Shown here: piece by piece, positions 53,801-64,000 of the stretch
Layout of the letters: each line of letters opens with the position of its first letter
Position numbering within the stretch: the first letter of the stretch is position 1
Origin: Klebsormidium nitens
Lineage: Eukaryota; Streptophyta; Klebsormidiophyceae; Klebsormidiales; Klebsormidiaceae
NCBI GenBank assembly: GCA_000708835.1
Contig: DF237301.1
Span: forward strand, 1 to 64,000
DNA length: 64,000 bases
Reading direction: 5' to 3'
Position numbers and translations under genes: made by a program
The notes under the pieces: model-generated
Database searches by the model: none
Told to the model about the DNA's origin: nothing
Seen by the model: the letters and a program-made list of their open reading frames with translations, nothing else

Positions 53801-56103
53801 CCTTGCGATGGCTTGAGGGAAGGCGAGCGCTTCATTGCCTGCCTAGAACCTGTTTGTAGTCTCGTCAGTGGGCTTGTTCATCTCGGAGGGTTTGAGTAGG
53901 ATCTGCTGATTTTATCAGGTCAATGACGTGCTCGGTTCAGGACTCTTGAGCTTGCATATCTCTTGCGTACTTACGAGGGTCGTTTGCGAAGTAGACGAGT
54001 TTCATTGTGTGCTTCGTGGCCTGCTTCGAGCATCTTTGAGAGCTTTTTGGAGGGGCAATGGCGCATTCACATAAGGTGCTGAATTGTCAGCCCGAAAATC
54101 TGGTGCTTGCCCACAACAAGTCAGCCAAAGCTCCTTATACTGGCTCTCCTCGACCTTCTCCGACGAAAGTGAGACATGTTTTGAATGTGATTTGACATGT
54201 CCTTTGAAATGCAGGCTCTCCTCCTATCGGCCTGCAAGCGCCTCCCCGACGCTGCGTTGACGCCCCTCCACTTCGGCCTTCGCCTACCGCTTCTTGAGGA
54301 GCTCGACGTCTCCTATTGCAACCTGAGCGCCGGAGCAGTGGGCGAGCTTTTGGCTCGGGCGCCCCACATTGCCCGGTTCAGCTTCAACGGCTGTTCCAAG
54401 CTGGACGACTCCATCTGGGACCGGCTGGCCGAGCCGCCGGAGGGATCCCCCAAGCAGAGAGACGAGCGCCCAGGGAATTGCTTCGAGCAAAGAGACCAGC
54501 GCTCTGGGGAATCCCCCGAGCAAGGAGACGAGCGCCCAGGAGGACCCCCCGAGCAGAGAGACGAGCACCCGGGGGTTGCTACCGGGCAGCAGCAGGGTGG
54601 GTTGGAGCACCCGAGGGACGGGAGCAAAAAAATCGCGAGCGAACCCCTGACGTGCCCCCCGGCACCGAGGGTCCTGGGGGATCCCTCGGAGGAAAGCCCC
54701 GGGCGCTCTGAGGGATTATTCGTCGGGGTGATGGGCAGCCCGGGCAAAGTGGCCAAGCGCCTGAGGGAGGTGAACCTGGGCGACGGGAACGGAGGTAGGG
54801 GCGAGGTTAGGCAGCGCAAGCTGACCACGCAGGAGATGACGTCATTCGAGAACACGTTGGTCAGGCACCCGTTCACACTGGACGAAGGGGCGGGGAAGCG
54901 CCCGGTAGAAAGGATGACGGCGCTCGAGAGCCCCGGGGGGGAGAAAGCGGAGGGAGCAGAAAAACCTAGCGTTGCTGCGACGGACCTTTCGGCAGTGGCG
55001 CAGGATTCCACTGTTTCACACTCGCGCTTCCTTGGACCTTCCGCAGAGATCCCCGAGATCCCCGTTGCAGAAGCTCAGGTTGAAGAACTTCAAAGCAGAG
55101 AGTCCCAAAGCGACGAACTTCAAAGTGATGAGCCCCAGATTGGCGGAGACCCAATGGAGTTCGAGCACCCGCGTCGCATGCTGACGTCACTCAGCCTGGT
55201 GGGCTGCAACGGGCTGCGCTCGGTGCGGCTAGAGACGTGCCCCGAGCTGACGGATTTGAACGCGTCGCTCTGCGGAAACGTACGGCAGGCGCGGGTGACG
55301 TGTCCGAAGCTCGTGCAGCTGAACCTGAGCCAGTGCGGACGGCTGACGGCTGCGGCGGTCCAGTGTTCGACTCTGCGGACGCTGAATATACAGGTAAGGG
55401 AGTGGCTTATTGTAACACTCGGTGACGGTGTGCCGCTGAAAGAGAGGCAGTCGAGCAAAAGGACAGATCGCTGGAAAGAAACTTGGTACTTAAGGACCGT
55501 ACGGAGCGCTGTGATGGTGCCATGTCTCTTCGTGTGCGCACAGGAGCACATGCTGCCTTGCTTGATATTTCTGGTTGGGAATTGAAGATCTGGGGGCCAA
55601 TAAATTGTGCGCATCATTGCATCGTTGTTGCAACATTTATGAATCACAGGATAAATTTGGAAAGAAGGGGATGAGAAGCCTACTCCTTCGGCGGCTGAGC
55701 AGGAATTCTCGTAAAAGTATCCAATCTGGCATTCTTATCTGGGACAACAAGCAATTGTTGCGCCGGTTTTTGTGTCTCCAGCGAAGGCTAATATCCGATC
55801 GATTCAATTTGCGCACTGAAGAAAGTCTGCTAGAGTATCTCAACCTCAATGAGGTCCACTACAAGGCGCCGAAGACATTCCCTCGTCTCGGGTAAGTACG
55901 TAAGATTCTCACTGACTGTCCACACATATCTTTTGCAGGGTTGCCAGCTGGACGACTCCGAGGTTCTGGGCATGGCCCGCGGGTGCCCGGCGCTCGAGAC
56001 CTTGGACGTCCGTTCTTGTGTCCGAATGCGTTCGGACGACACGGTCAGGACCGTCCGAGAACTGTGCCCGGGCATCAGGCGGCTTCACTGCGACGCCCAC
56101 TGA
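41834..56103 (+). CDS. FBL15: F-box/LRR protein, SLOMO/FBL15 homologue
   Basis: Ten exons: 41834-42230, 42800-42902, 43395-43557, 43947-44261, 44705-44892, 45554-45824, 46739-47052, 53533-53728, 54215-55393 and 55939-56103, encoding 1096 residues with matching phases. The F-box (about 77-123) reads LVFDLTQDLLYKVFSHLDAP then VCRQWGAMSVHEDFW, which binds SKP1 in an SCF ubiquitin ligase. The rest is a long cysteine-type LRR array aligned along its length with Arabidopsis SLOMO (about 990 residues): LKRLDVSGCALVTDDTMRQV, LTLDYCWTLAAL, LDLRGCGALEGVELDC, LSRLDLSYTEIESLEPIFSA, and the end ALETLDVRSCVRMRSDDTV. In plants SLOMO affects auxin homeostasis and leaf initiation rate. Oddities: a hydrophilic insertion of about 250 residues (722-970) with PEQRDERPG-type repeats, at the place where SLOMO has a short linker; and a 6.5-kb intron 7. 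Alternative start: ATG at 41672, adding 54 residues. Confidence 0.92.
43081..43130 (+). repeat. Echo of FBL15 exon 2 end
   Basis: The exon 2 end and donor (42883, aaggccctcggccgcctgag then gtgcgtgcctcactcccgc) recurs at 43081 as aaggccctcggccactataa followed by gtatctgccctgctcccgc, 198 bp downstream in the intron. The donor-like gt position is retained. Confidence 0.75.
43745..43865 (+). repeat. Echo of FBL15 exon 4 start
   Basis: The acceptor and first about 65 bases of exon 4 (43947 on, with ttggaccacacccacaacca) have a copy about 150 bp upstream: ctggaccacacccacaaacc at 43806, preceded by its own acceptor ctccgcag. Upstream intron text (caacca..t.tgcc / caaccaaatttcc) is weakly shared. 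Confidence 0.85.
44348..44403 (+). repeat. Echo of FBL15 exon 4 end
   Basis: The exon end at 44214-44266 (ggctggagcgccttgacgcg...ctgaccttttcggtgag) has a decayed copy at 44351-44400 (agctggaacacctcaatata...ctgaccctcttggtggc), 137 bp downstream. A further weak echo of the exon 5 end (tgcagaacatcagcacctta, about 45025) lies 163 bp past the original. Confidence 0.75.
47053..53532. other. 6.5-kb intron 7 of the FBL15 gene
   Basis: This is by far the longest intron here; the next largest in the window are under 2 kb. Scattered frames occur on both strands (for example minus 50385-50801, 138 codons, and minus 49288-49539), but none could be tied to a family and none has neighbouring exons in phase. 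No terminal repeats or exon echoes were identified. It may contain a decayed mobile element. Confidence 0.55.
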
Positions 56104-57694
56104 CCGGGGCGTTCTGCCCTTAGGAGGACTGGGGCAGAAGAGTAACAGGCCGGAAAATGGGGGTGCGATGGCTGTGCTCATTGAGCGCAGACTTACCAGG
56201 GAGAATACTGGTCTGGACCGGTGGTGTCTGACATTGTCGGAATTGATTGTTTGGGGGGGTGGGCAAGGGGAATGAATAGAGCTCTCAGCAGCTTTAAGAA
56301 AGATTCTGAAACATCAAACATTTGAAAAGTAAAGCTCGGTACTAAGAGATGTTGTATGTGGGCGACGATTGAAGATTGTTAGAAATAAGTAAGGTGACTC
56401 CCTATGGAGGTTTAGAGGTGGTGGGTTTCGACGCAACAAAGGACAGAGTCCGGTGCTAGGCAACCAAAGGCCCGAGAAGCGCGTAGTATTCGCAAAAAGC
56501 GGCCATAGTAAGAGGGTTTGCGAAGTTGTTGCACCAGCCTTTGCTTGAGGGCATTGGCTCATATGGACGTTGTCGAAGGAAAGCATCTGCATGTGACAGC
56601 CATCAGTGCCGGCAAAGACTTCTTGCTCGGCCAGATGTAGCGCAAGTACGTAATGCCATGTAGACCGTGCATCTTGGGGTTGATTGGGATTTGGGAACTG
56701 GTCTTAGGAATTGGCGCCCTTGATAACTATAACGTGACAAGAAGTTGCTGAAATCGAATTGAAGTCGGTGTGGATTGGATATTCTTTTCGTTTAGTCCCC
56801 ATTCATCGGTGTGATGAAAGCCGATCTCGATGGCCGTCCGAGACTCATCACGTGCATGGCCCGTACCCACAATGATTGGATCAGAAGGAGACGTTTTTAA
56901 GCTCGTGGGTGCATTATAAGAAGCTTTCATGCGGCATTCCGCTTTCTTGAACTTGTCCCCGCGAGCAATCATGTACGTAAGCCAAGGTCGATAGAAAAAG
57001 ATTCGTTTTGCAGCTAACTGGAGCCCCCTCGAATTTGAGGTATGTCAGTGCCCCACTTCCTCTCAGCACCAGAGCTTTATATTGAGCCAGCGCCCTTGTC
57101 CAGTCAAAGACAAAGACCGGAAACATCCTGCCAGATATATCTTCTGGATTGCCGTGCAAGATCCGAATTGTGGAGCCTGAGCTGGTCCTTGACTCATGCA
57201 GCTTCGGCCGAACGCGTGAAGTTGAGTAGACCAGTTTGATGAACCAAATCGTTATCCGATGGCATGATCGAACAGACTCACCAATTGTATCGTGGCGCCT
57301 TGGTATCATAGAGAGAACTCATCGCTAGCTCGGGATCGATCGATCGAGTGCCTGATCGACGAGCCTGTTGCAAAGTGAGCACCATGAAATGGGCCTTGCT
57401 TCTCTAAATTGCGTGTGTACAAATATATTGCTGATTCTCTATGTACTCGTAAGACCAACCACTCATTGCCAGGCAGGTGCGAGTTTAAGTTTGCTATCTT
57501 GATCCATTGGTGCAAGTTTGAGAGTTGATATCTTGATGTCTGTCCTTCCACGAAACTTTCGAACTTGCACCGAGAGGTGCTAGACATCGATGGGCTGTTT
57601 TCCACACGCGTCGATCCCAAGAGGAGCGAGCTTCTTATCTAGGCTGGAAGACGAGGCAGGTCGGAAGAAGAGGAGACTCAATTCGAAGCTAGCC
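56104..57694. other. Intergenic region downstream of FBL15
   Basis: It should start with the FBL15 3' UTR. Two overlapping minus-strand frames (56914-57309 and 56727-56972) read fairly protein-like but match nothing recognised and disagree in frame; they may be a gene remnant. No other feature was seen. Confidence 0.4.
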
Positions 57695-58430
57695 CGTATA
57701 ATATTAAGGTCGAACTTCCCTTATTCGCAGAATCAAAACCCTATTACCCGTGGAACGGAAATGTGAAGACGTCTTCACGCATATCTCATGCTTCGCTCCA
57801 TCTTTTTGAGATCCGTCTTTTGCACATGAAAGGATACATCAAAAGGTACCTCGTAAGGCTTAGTCGGCAAAAACCAATAGCTCTAAGTACCTGCCATGAC
57901 GTGGCCAAAACATGCGTTTCTGGGCGTTTTCGAGCAGGCACCGAGAACGCGNNNNNNNNNNNNNNNNNNNNNNNNNNNNNNNNNNNNNNNNNNNNNNNNN
58001 NNNNNNNNNNNNNNNNNNNNNNNNNNNNNNNNNNNNNNNNNNNNNNNNNNNNNNNNNNNNNNNNNNNNNNNNNNNNNNNNNNNNNNNNNNNNNNNNNNNN
58101 NNNNNNNNNNNNNNNNNNNNNNNNNNNNNNNNNNNNNNNNNNNNNNNNNNNNNNNNNNNNNNNNNNNNGGCGTTCTCGGTGCCTGCTCGAAAACGCCCAG
58201 AAACGCATGTTTTGGCCACGTCATGGCAGGTACTTAGAGCTATTGGTTTTTGCCGACTAAGCCTTACGAGGTACCTTTTGATGTATCCTTTCATGTGCAA
58301 AAGACGGATCTCAAAAAGATGGAGCGAAGCATGAGATATGCATGAAGACGTCTTCACATTTCTAACATTTCCGTTCCACGGGTAATAGGGTTTTGATTTT
58401 GGCGAATAAGGGAAGTTCGACCTTAATACG
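57695..58430. mobile_element. Long foldback (inverted-repeat) element containing the assembly gap
   Basis: The left arm 57695-57951 and right arm 58169-58430 are almost perfect reverse complements, about 250 bp each. Differences are small, for example 9 extra bases (tctaacatt or equivalent) near 58360 and a few at the outer tip. The arms meet at the N run, with gcgttctcgg and its complement flanking it. Each arm carries the palindrome gaagacgtcttc. No transposase frame is present. It is a foldback transposon or large MITE, or an assembly artefact of a hairpin. No clear target duplication was found. Confidence 0.85.
57952..58168. other. Assembly gap, 217 N
   Basis: Undetermined bases between the two arms of the inverted repeat. 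The gap size may be an estimate. Confidence 0.99.
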
Positions 58431-59164
58431 GTGTTCTCGCGCTCAACTCGCGCTCAACACCCTACCGTGGCGGAGCTCCGGTGCAGCAGATTAAAAGCAG
58501 AACCGTCTATTGCCAGCATGACACGTGGCTATATGCGTGCAAACGTGGACGACCCTACCCTCAATCGTAGCCGTCTCTTGATCGATGGAATGAAGTCTTC
58601 GCCGTCGGATTAGTTGCCAAGTGGAACGTGGCAGGTTACCAGCAATCATTAGAGCCACTTGGCAGCTGAGCTGTCGTCCAAACCGACTGCACAGCTCGAG
58701 GACTGCTCCCGTGAATCTAGCTGCCACGGGTGCATATGTCACCTCACAGGTAATTCCGTCCGTTCTGTTACGCGCAGCTATGATGAGGGGAGTGCGCAGC
58801 AGGGAATCAGCAGTATGCCTTCGGCCAGGTGGCAGGGAGTGGCGACGAGGAAGGAGACGGAGCCTCATGAGGAGATGGACTCTGATGGAGTCTTTCTTCC
58901 TCGATCAGAAGTGCACGAAACGGAAAGCCACTTGAGAAAGCTCTTCCTTGCATTCTCTTTCATCGAGCAAATTGACCATTTCATAAGCTTTTCGCTTCCA
59001 GGGATTGGTAGTCTTACGTATTGTCGCATTCCAAAACGCCTGAATTTCACACCGTTCAGAACTGGTGCAGGACTCTCTGCCCAGCTCGTTACAGCAACTT
59101 TCGAAATTCAAAGAGGATCCATCTGAATTGATAAGTGCGGTACATTGAGTAGCCAATCAACGCC
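58431..59164 (+). promoter_or_regulatory. Promoter region of the LEA-like gene with ABRE-like motifs
   Basis: The G-box/ABRE acacgtggc lies at 58521-58529 and a second ACGTGGC core at 58626-58632, about 640 and 540 bp upstream of the ATG at 59165. Both match the binding site of ABA-response bZIP factors. A DRE-core-like ccgac lies near 58679. Two ABRE cores plus a coupling element are typical of ABA- or desiccation-induced LEA genes. The regulation is an inference. Confidence 0.5.
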
Positions 59165-62100
59165 ATGTCGCTCCTCAACCGCCTGATGGGGCGCGGCCCC
59201 CAGCCGGCGGATCACACAGAATCTGCTCATGACTACCCAAGCGGCCAAGCACATGTGAGCCAACCACGGAACGAGTCCCAGTTCATGCAGAGTGGCCGGA
59301 CAGGGTACCTTGGAGAGGAGCACATGCGCACCTACGAGCTTCCAGCTGGGATTGAGCAACAGGGCCTGGCGCAGACTGAGGGTGTGAATAGCCCCTTCGA
59401 TGTCCAGCAGCATGGTGTGCACAGCCAGCATGTTGGAAGCAAGCCCGTGCAGGTGTTTGATGCTGATGAAACTAGAGGTGAAAGGATTCAGGAGCCGCTG
59501 CGGGAGCGGACAACTAGAGAGGAGGGTCTCAGGGAGGGGGTTACCAGCCACCACAATACTGGCATTGGTGCAGACAATGGGGCAGCAATTGCCATGGTAA
59601 GAGGATTCTAGTGCAATGCAAGCCATTCACTCTGGTCCTATGAATGAGTTGCATGAAGTTTAGTCTACCCTTGCCGTCACCTGAATGCTGCAAATGATTT
59701 TTCCAATTCTGATATATTTTTACCTCGAGCGGTCTTCCTTTCTGTGAGCTTTTACATCTTGGGGGTGGGTCACTTCAGAGATTGATGGTCAATGTCCTCG
59801 CTCCTGTTTGCGTACTTGTAGTTCTCCAGACACGATGAATCTGGAGGGAGAGTTCTTCTTGCATGGTTTGGGCCAAACCCGTTCGATCTTCAAATGAAGA
59901 AATGAAGAACTTTGCATGCAGTTTGGAAGTCAAACTTGTGCAACAAACATCAGCAGGTGGTGCTTATCAACATAGTTCCGAGATATGTTTGTCACATTTT
60001 CACGGAAGGCCTGATTTTTGCAATTCCAAGCTAAACTTGCAATGCTAGAGAAATTTTGACTTATAAGATTGCGTAAAATGCATTTAACGTTTCACCAGAG
60101 TCTATGTATGCAATTTAGCAGCCATGCCCACTGCTAAGCCCCTATCTGACGCCATTTCCTTTTATTACGGAACCAGTTTCAGCAGTCTGCTCAGACAGGG
60201 GCCTCACATGCCCTCTAGTCCCATGAATCCCTGTGGTGCATTGCATCACAACACCTTGTCAACAATCCACATTGAGCACATTGTCAGTGCTGGACTAGGC
60301 CAAAGCATCCCCTCGAAAAGAAGGCTGGCAACATCATTCAAACAGGTTCAACCAAAATTGTGCCATATAGGCATACCAATGTAAGATTCATAAGATTATC
60401 AAAGACTAATTTTGAAGACACAATGAATACATCCATGTATTAAGGGAGCACTCTCCCCCACATGCAGGAGCAGCCAAGGTCTCCCCGGTCCCCACGAAAG
60501 GAGGGCATGGGCACAAAGATGAAGAAGATGTTTAAGCCCCACAAGTACGAGCAGGAGCGAGAGGAGCGGTCCTCGGGAGAATATGTTGACGCGCAGGTGC
60601 GGTGTTTGCTAAGAAGTTTCTGCTCTTTGGAAAGTCTCTCGCATCTGTCCCCAAGCTGTTACCTCCATGCTTGAACTGCATGTTACCAAAGCATATCATT
60701 ACCTTGCCTGTAAGATGCATGCAGGGTAGCTTCATAAGGTTCAGTATTTAAGGGAGTGTGAGAGTCAGCAATGTGCATCTTTGATAAAGTCAAAATATGT
60801 CAGAAGACTTTTTTATGAAGCTTCCTCCAAGCTGCATGCATGTGTGATATCCACTTCCACTGCGTATATGTCTGTCTTCCAAAGGGTCTCAGAGGTTCAT
60901 GAGACTAGATTGCAAGTCTCATGCTGAAGTCGTGCAGGTCTGAGCATCTACAGTTGGGATATACAACTGTTTGCAAAGAAGCACAGTACTCCTAGTCAAG
61001 TTTGAAACAGATACACTTAGTCCCAGCTGCAAGTACACGTCCTCAGCCCCCTCCGGACTTACGCTTTGGTTACAGGATATGGGGACAAGCGTTGCAAGGC
61101 ACCCCCAGACAACTGATGACACCACTGCCGGCCGCATCTCTTCCTCCATGCCTGCGCACTCCACCTCTGCCGGGGGGCTGTCCCCCAGGGGCAACTGGAA
61201 CCCCACAGAAGGCTTCAACTTCCGCAAGTCCAGCACGCCACCCCATGTGAGCGGCCGTCGCGAAGAGAAAGCCGCCATTGCTGTTGCGAAGCACGATGGG
61301 GGGCACGGCACAACCAGGAGTAACACCCCCCTGGAGACCTCTGGCTATGAGGGGGGCGACTACGACAACTATGGGGACAATTCCCCTGTTATGCATGATG
61401 TGCCCCATTCCAGGCCGGGGCGGTATGCTTCGGGCGAGCAAGGTGGTGCTTGGGGTGACCACAGGGCGTCGGAGGTCGGGTCCTTCAGGGGGTCGGGCAT
61501 GCACAGCCCTTCCAAAGGTATGTTTGTTAGCATAGTAGGATTGACCACTGTCTCTATCAAAGCACAGGAGACGGTGCATGAACCGAACCTGAAGAAGCAA
61601 GAAGGTTTCTGCGTATTGAGTTTTTCGAGGGGCATCTTCTCATTCCTGATGGGGACTTTGTCATCATGACATGCGCCCTTGAAAAATCCTGTACCCTACA
61701 CCCTCAAGGATAGATTCCTTTTGTCTTAACAAGGTTCATAATTGTGACTCTGTATTCTCCATTTTGTGTCCATCAACTTTCGGCAGCTGGGAAACCAGAT
61801 TTCAGGCTAATTGCAAATTTAAAACTCAGGTTCCTGCCACTGCCAGGCAAGCTGGTTCAATAGGGATTCCAATCTCCATTTTCCTTCCTGTAGAACGCCC
61901 CCCACGTGACTCCCAGAGGCCCACGTGGGTGGCCCCCGGAGCTGAACACGATCCCGCAGTTGCTGCTGCTGCCGCTGCCGGGGGTGCTGCTGCTGCCAAG
62001 GCCGTCACCAGAAATGAAAGGGGGGGCCACTTTTCGGGCAATAGGGAGGGGGGTGTTTCAGTGGAGAGGGCCAGCTTGCAGGGTGAGGCGGATGTGTACG

Positions 62101-63830
62101 ACCCTTGGGAGGATCCCAGGTTTCGGGAATCGTGGAAGCACATCCACGCCCCCGGTTAGTGGCGTCCCTTGAGAAAGTGGCTAGTGTGGCGTCGATCCGT
62201 GGGCTGTTTGAGGCGATTTTGTTCGAGAAAGAATCGGCTGTGTGCAATCTGTGGGCTGGAATCCTTTTAGTTATCGGGTGGTGGTATGTATCTTATGTCG
62301 TTTCGAATCGGTTATTCACAATCTGCGTGAATCACCGATAATAATCTGCCTTCGTTCTGGATTTAATTGCATACAGCCAGTCGGACATGGGTGTCGGAAT
62401 AAATGGAAGTCAACGGTGGTCAAGATGAGAATCAGTTTGTCGACTGAGAAGCAATCAGGCCACCTTCCGCCGTTTTTGTCGGGCGCTTCCATATCCTGCA
62501 AACTTATGCATACGACCAAAAGCCCCCTTAAATTTAGCAGAATTTCATTTTCTCTTTCTTGGGTATCGTCAGTATGTTTCCAACCTACTAACGGTTCTCG
62601 CGTCTACATGTCGACAGGATCGTTGTGTTTTTGGTCGAAGCGTTCCAGTGGTTGCAAATTGACCGATCTAGCAACCGTTCTAAACCGATTCAGGCTTCTG
62701 ATCACCGACACGAAAGGTTTTTTCAATACTTTTTGAACCGCTTCCTGTCTGTTAGTCCCGTCAAATCCCCAGGACACTCCCAGATCAGTATCAGACGTTT
62801 TACCGCTGGATCTGGACAGCACTTTGCGTGTGAGAAACGGCCGCGAAAGTTTCTATTTCTCCCATTTGTGGTGCGCTGACCTCGTGTTCCGATGTTTCCT
62901 TTGCAGGTAGGACTGGATCCCTCTCGTCTCAGGAGCGCGACAACTCCCGCTATGGGCGTTCCACCTCTGCCCGGGAGACGGTCACCGAGCAGAGGACTTC
63001 CCAGTCCAGAGCCCCGAACCGTGCGATGTCAGGGTCGGGTCTTACTAACCGGGCAGAGCCAACGGGGGATATCCGTGACTACTACCAGTCGCCAGCCGTG
63101 CACGTGCAACCGACGGAAAGGGCCAGCGAAGAAAGGAAGCTGGAAAGGGAGCCTTTTGGATCCGGTCAGGATATCGGTTACGATAACGAGGAGGAGGTAG
63201 GGCGGGATCGGGATGGCTTAACCCGGGGTCACGTTAACCAGAGGGTTGAGCACATGAAGCTGAACGATGTGGAAGGTCGTAATGACATGCCTCTGGGTTC
63301 TGCCACCCCGGGTAGGGAGTTTGGTCGGCACACCGGTGAGCAAGAGTTTGACTTCAACAACCAGGGTCTCTCCAACCAGGGTATCACCAATCAGGGTTAC
63401 GGCGACCCGGGTTATGTGAACCGCAGCCACGACTACGACTCGACAATCGCGAAGTCGAGCAGCGCGCGGGGTTATGATAACCAGGAGGTCGGAGCAGGCT
63501 ATTCTAACAGAGAGTTCGCGAACCAGAACTCAAACAACCTAAGCGGCAAGTCCGTGAACTCACAGAGTTACGGTAACCAGGACGTAACCGACCCCCAAAC
63601 TGGCGCCCAAAACTTCGGGGTCGGAGGCAGACTCGTGGCGGAGACGCCTTATCAGCTGGGAGAGAGAATCTCTGATAGGGACTCGAACGTCCGCGGTTAT
63701 GAACGGACGGGTGAAAGGTCGCCGGCAGTGGAGGAGAGCTTTGGAGTCGGGGGGGCGACCACAGCCCGCACACCCTACGGCCTTGGCGAGAAAATCTCGG
63801 ACAAGTCCTGGAACGAGGAGCGTGCCCCTG
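59165..63830 (+). CDS. Long hydrophilic LEA-like protein, possibly CAP160/LTI65-related (3' end outside window)
   Basis: Five exons seen: 59165-59596, 60468-60596, 61076-61517, 61894-62154 and 62907-63830, phases matching, about 729 residues so far; the last ends at a donor (cccctg then gtaaga), so the gene continues past the window. The protein is almost wholly hydrophilic, rich in Gly, Arg, Ser, Asn, Glu and Gln, with no hydrophobic core, as expected for an intrinsically disordered stress protectant. Exon 2 encodes a Lys-rich patch (GMGTKMKKMFKPHKYEQERE) like the basic segment in CAP160/RD29B proteins. Exon 5 has Asn-Gln-Gly repeats (NNQGLSNQGITNQGYGDPGY) and two copies of a 24-residue motif, FGVGGRLVAETPYQLGERIS and FGVGGATTARTPYGLGEKIS. 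Family assignment is tentative; the gene itself is well supported by splice phases. ABRE-like sites upstream fit stress induction. Confidence 0.6.
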
Positions 63831-64000
63831 GTAAGAATCTACGGCATTGAGAGGATTCTAAGCAGGCTTTTACGTTGTGCGTTTGGTCAGCCAAATTAAG
63901 GGAAGGCATGTCGGATTTGCCGTTGGTTGCGATGATTTTCTGCAAGGAGTACTTCGTTGCCAGGTTTGGGTTGGTGAAGCTGGCTCCTTGATATCGCGTG

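Noticed and set aside
54284-55011. Minus-strand frames with Leu/Ser/Gly repeats
   Set aside because: Mirror of the repeated hydrophilic insertion in FBL15 exon 9. No splice continuity on that strand.
57763-58357. Frames of 113-165 codons full of X
   Set aside because: They run through the N gap and the inverted repeat. Each occurs twice in mirror form; there is no protein evidence.

Overview
This window looks like nuclear DNA of a streptophyte, most likely a charophyte alga of the Klebsormidium type or an early land plant. The genes are intron-rich with GT-AG introns. They include a plant-type SLOMO/FBL15 F-box protein, a plant-like FHA2 protein, a zeaxanthin-epoxidase-like flavoprotein, a katanin p60, and a long hydrophilic LEA/CAP160-like protein with ABRE-like motifs upstream. 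The genus is an inference from gene content and style. One assembly gap of 217 N lies at 57952-58168. No tRNA, rRNA or CRISPR array was recognised.

Eleven protein-coding genes could be assembled exon by exon, by reading frames, splice signals and family similarity. They are an RNF25-type E3 ligase (minus, 1252-5297), a bestrophin-family channel (plus, 6568-12976), katanin p60 (minus, 13927-18888), an FHA2-like protein (plus, 19469-23355), 60S acidic ribosomal protein P2 (minus, 24346-26786), Elongator subunit ELP6 (plus, 27284-29027), an FAD monooxygenase (minus, 29967-33805), a PAP2-type lipid phosphate phosphatase (plus, 34406-36135), a small STI1/DP-domain protein (minus, 36949-39997), an F-box/LRR SLOMO/FBL15 homologue (plus, 41834-56103) and a LEA-like gene running off the right edge (plus, from 59165). 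The first ten alternate strictly in strand, giving five divergent promoter regions and four convergent 3' junctions. They are unrelated housekeeping or regulatory functions (ubiquitin ligation, anion transport, microtubule severing, translation, tRNA modification, lipid and isoprenoid dephosphorylation, stress protection), not a pathway cluster.

The most unusual feature is in the introns. In three genes (bestrophin, katanin, FBL15) the introns hold decayed tandem copies ('echoes') of the neighbouring exon end, including the splice junction, spaced about 110-200 bp from each other or from the exon. They occur at eight or nine junctions and on both the acceptor and donor sides. They look like repeated local duplication of exon-intron boundaries, with one functional copy kept. 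A separate 137-bp tandem duplication in the STI1-like gene may be the same process.

Other notable structures are a family of small inverted-repeat (MITE-like) elements sharing a core at three sites, one with a possible 9-bp target duplication; a long foldback element whose centre is the assembly gap; a perfect 20-bp-arm hairpin near 1000; and an apparent one-base frameshift at a C7 run in the monooxygenase. All coordinates come from reading by eye. Splice sites are predictions.
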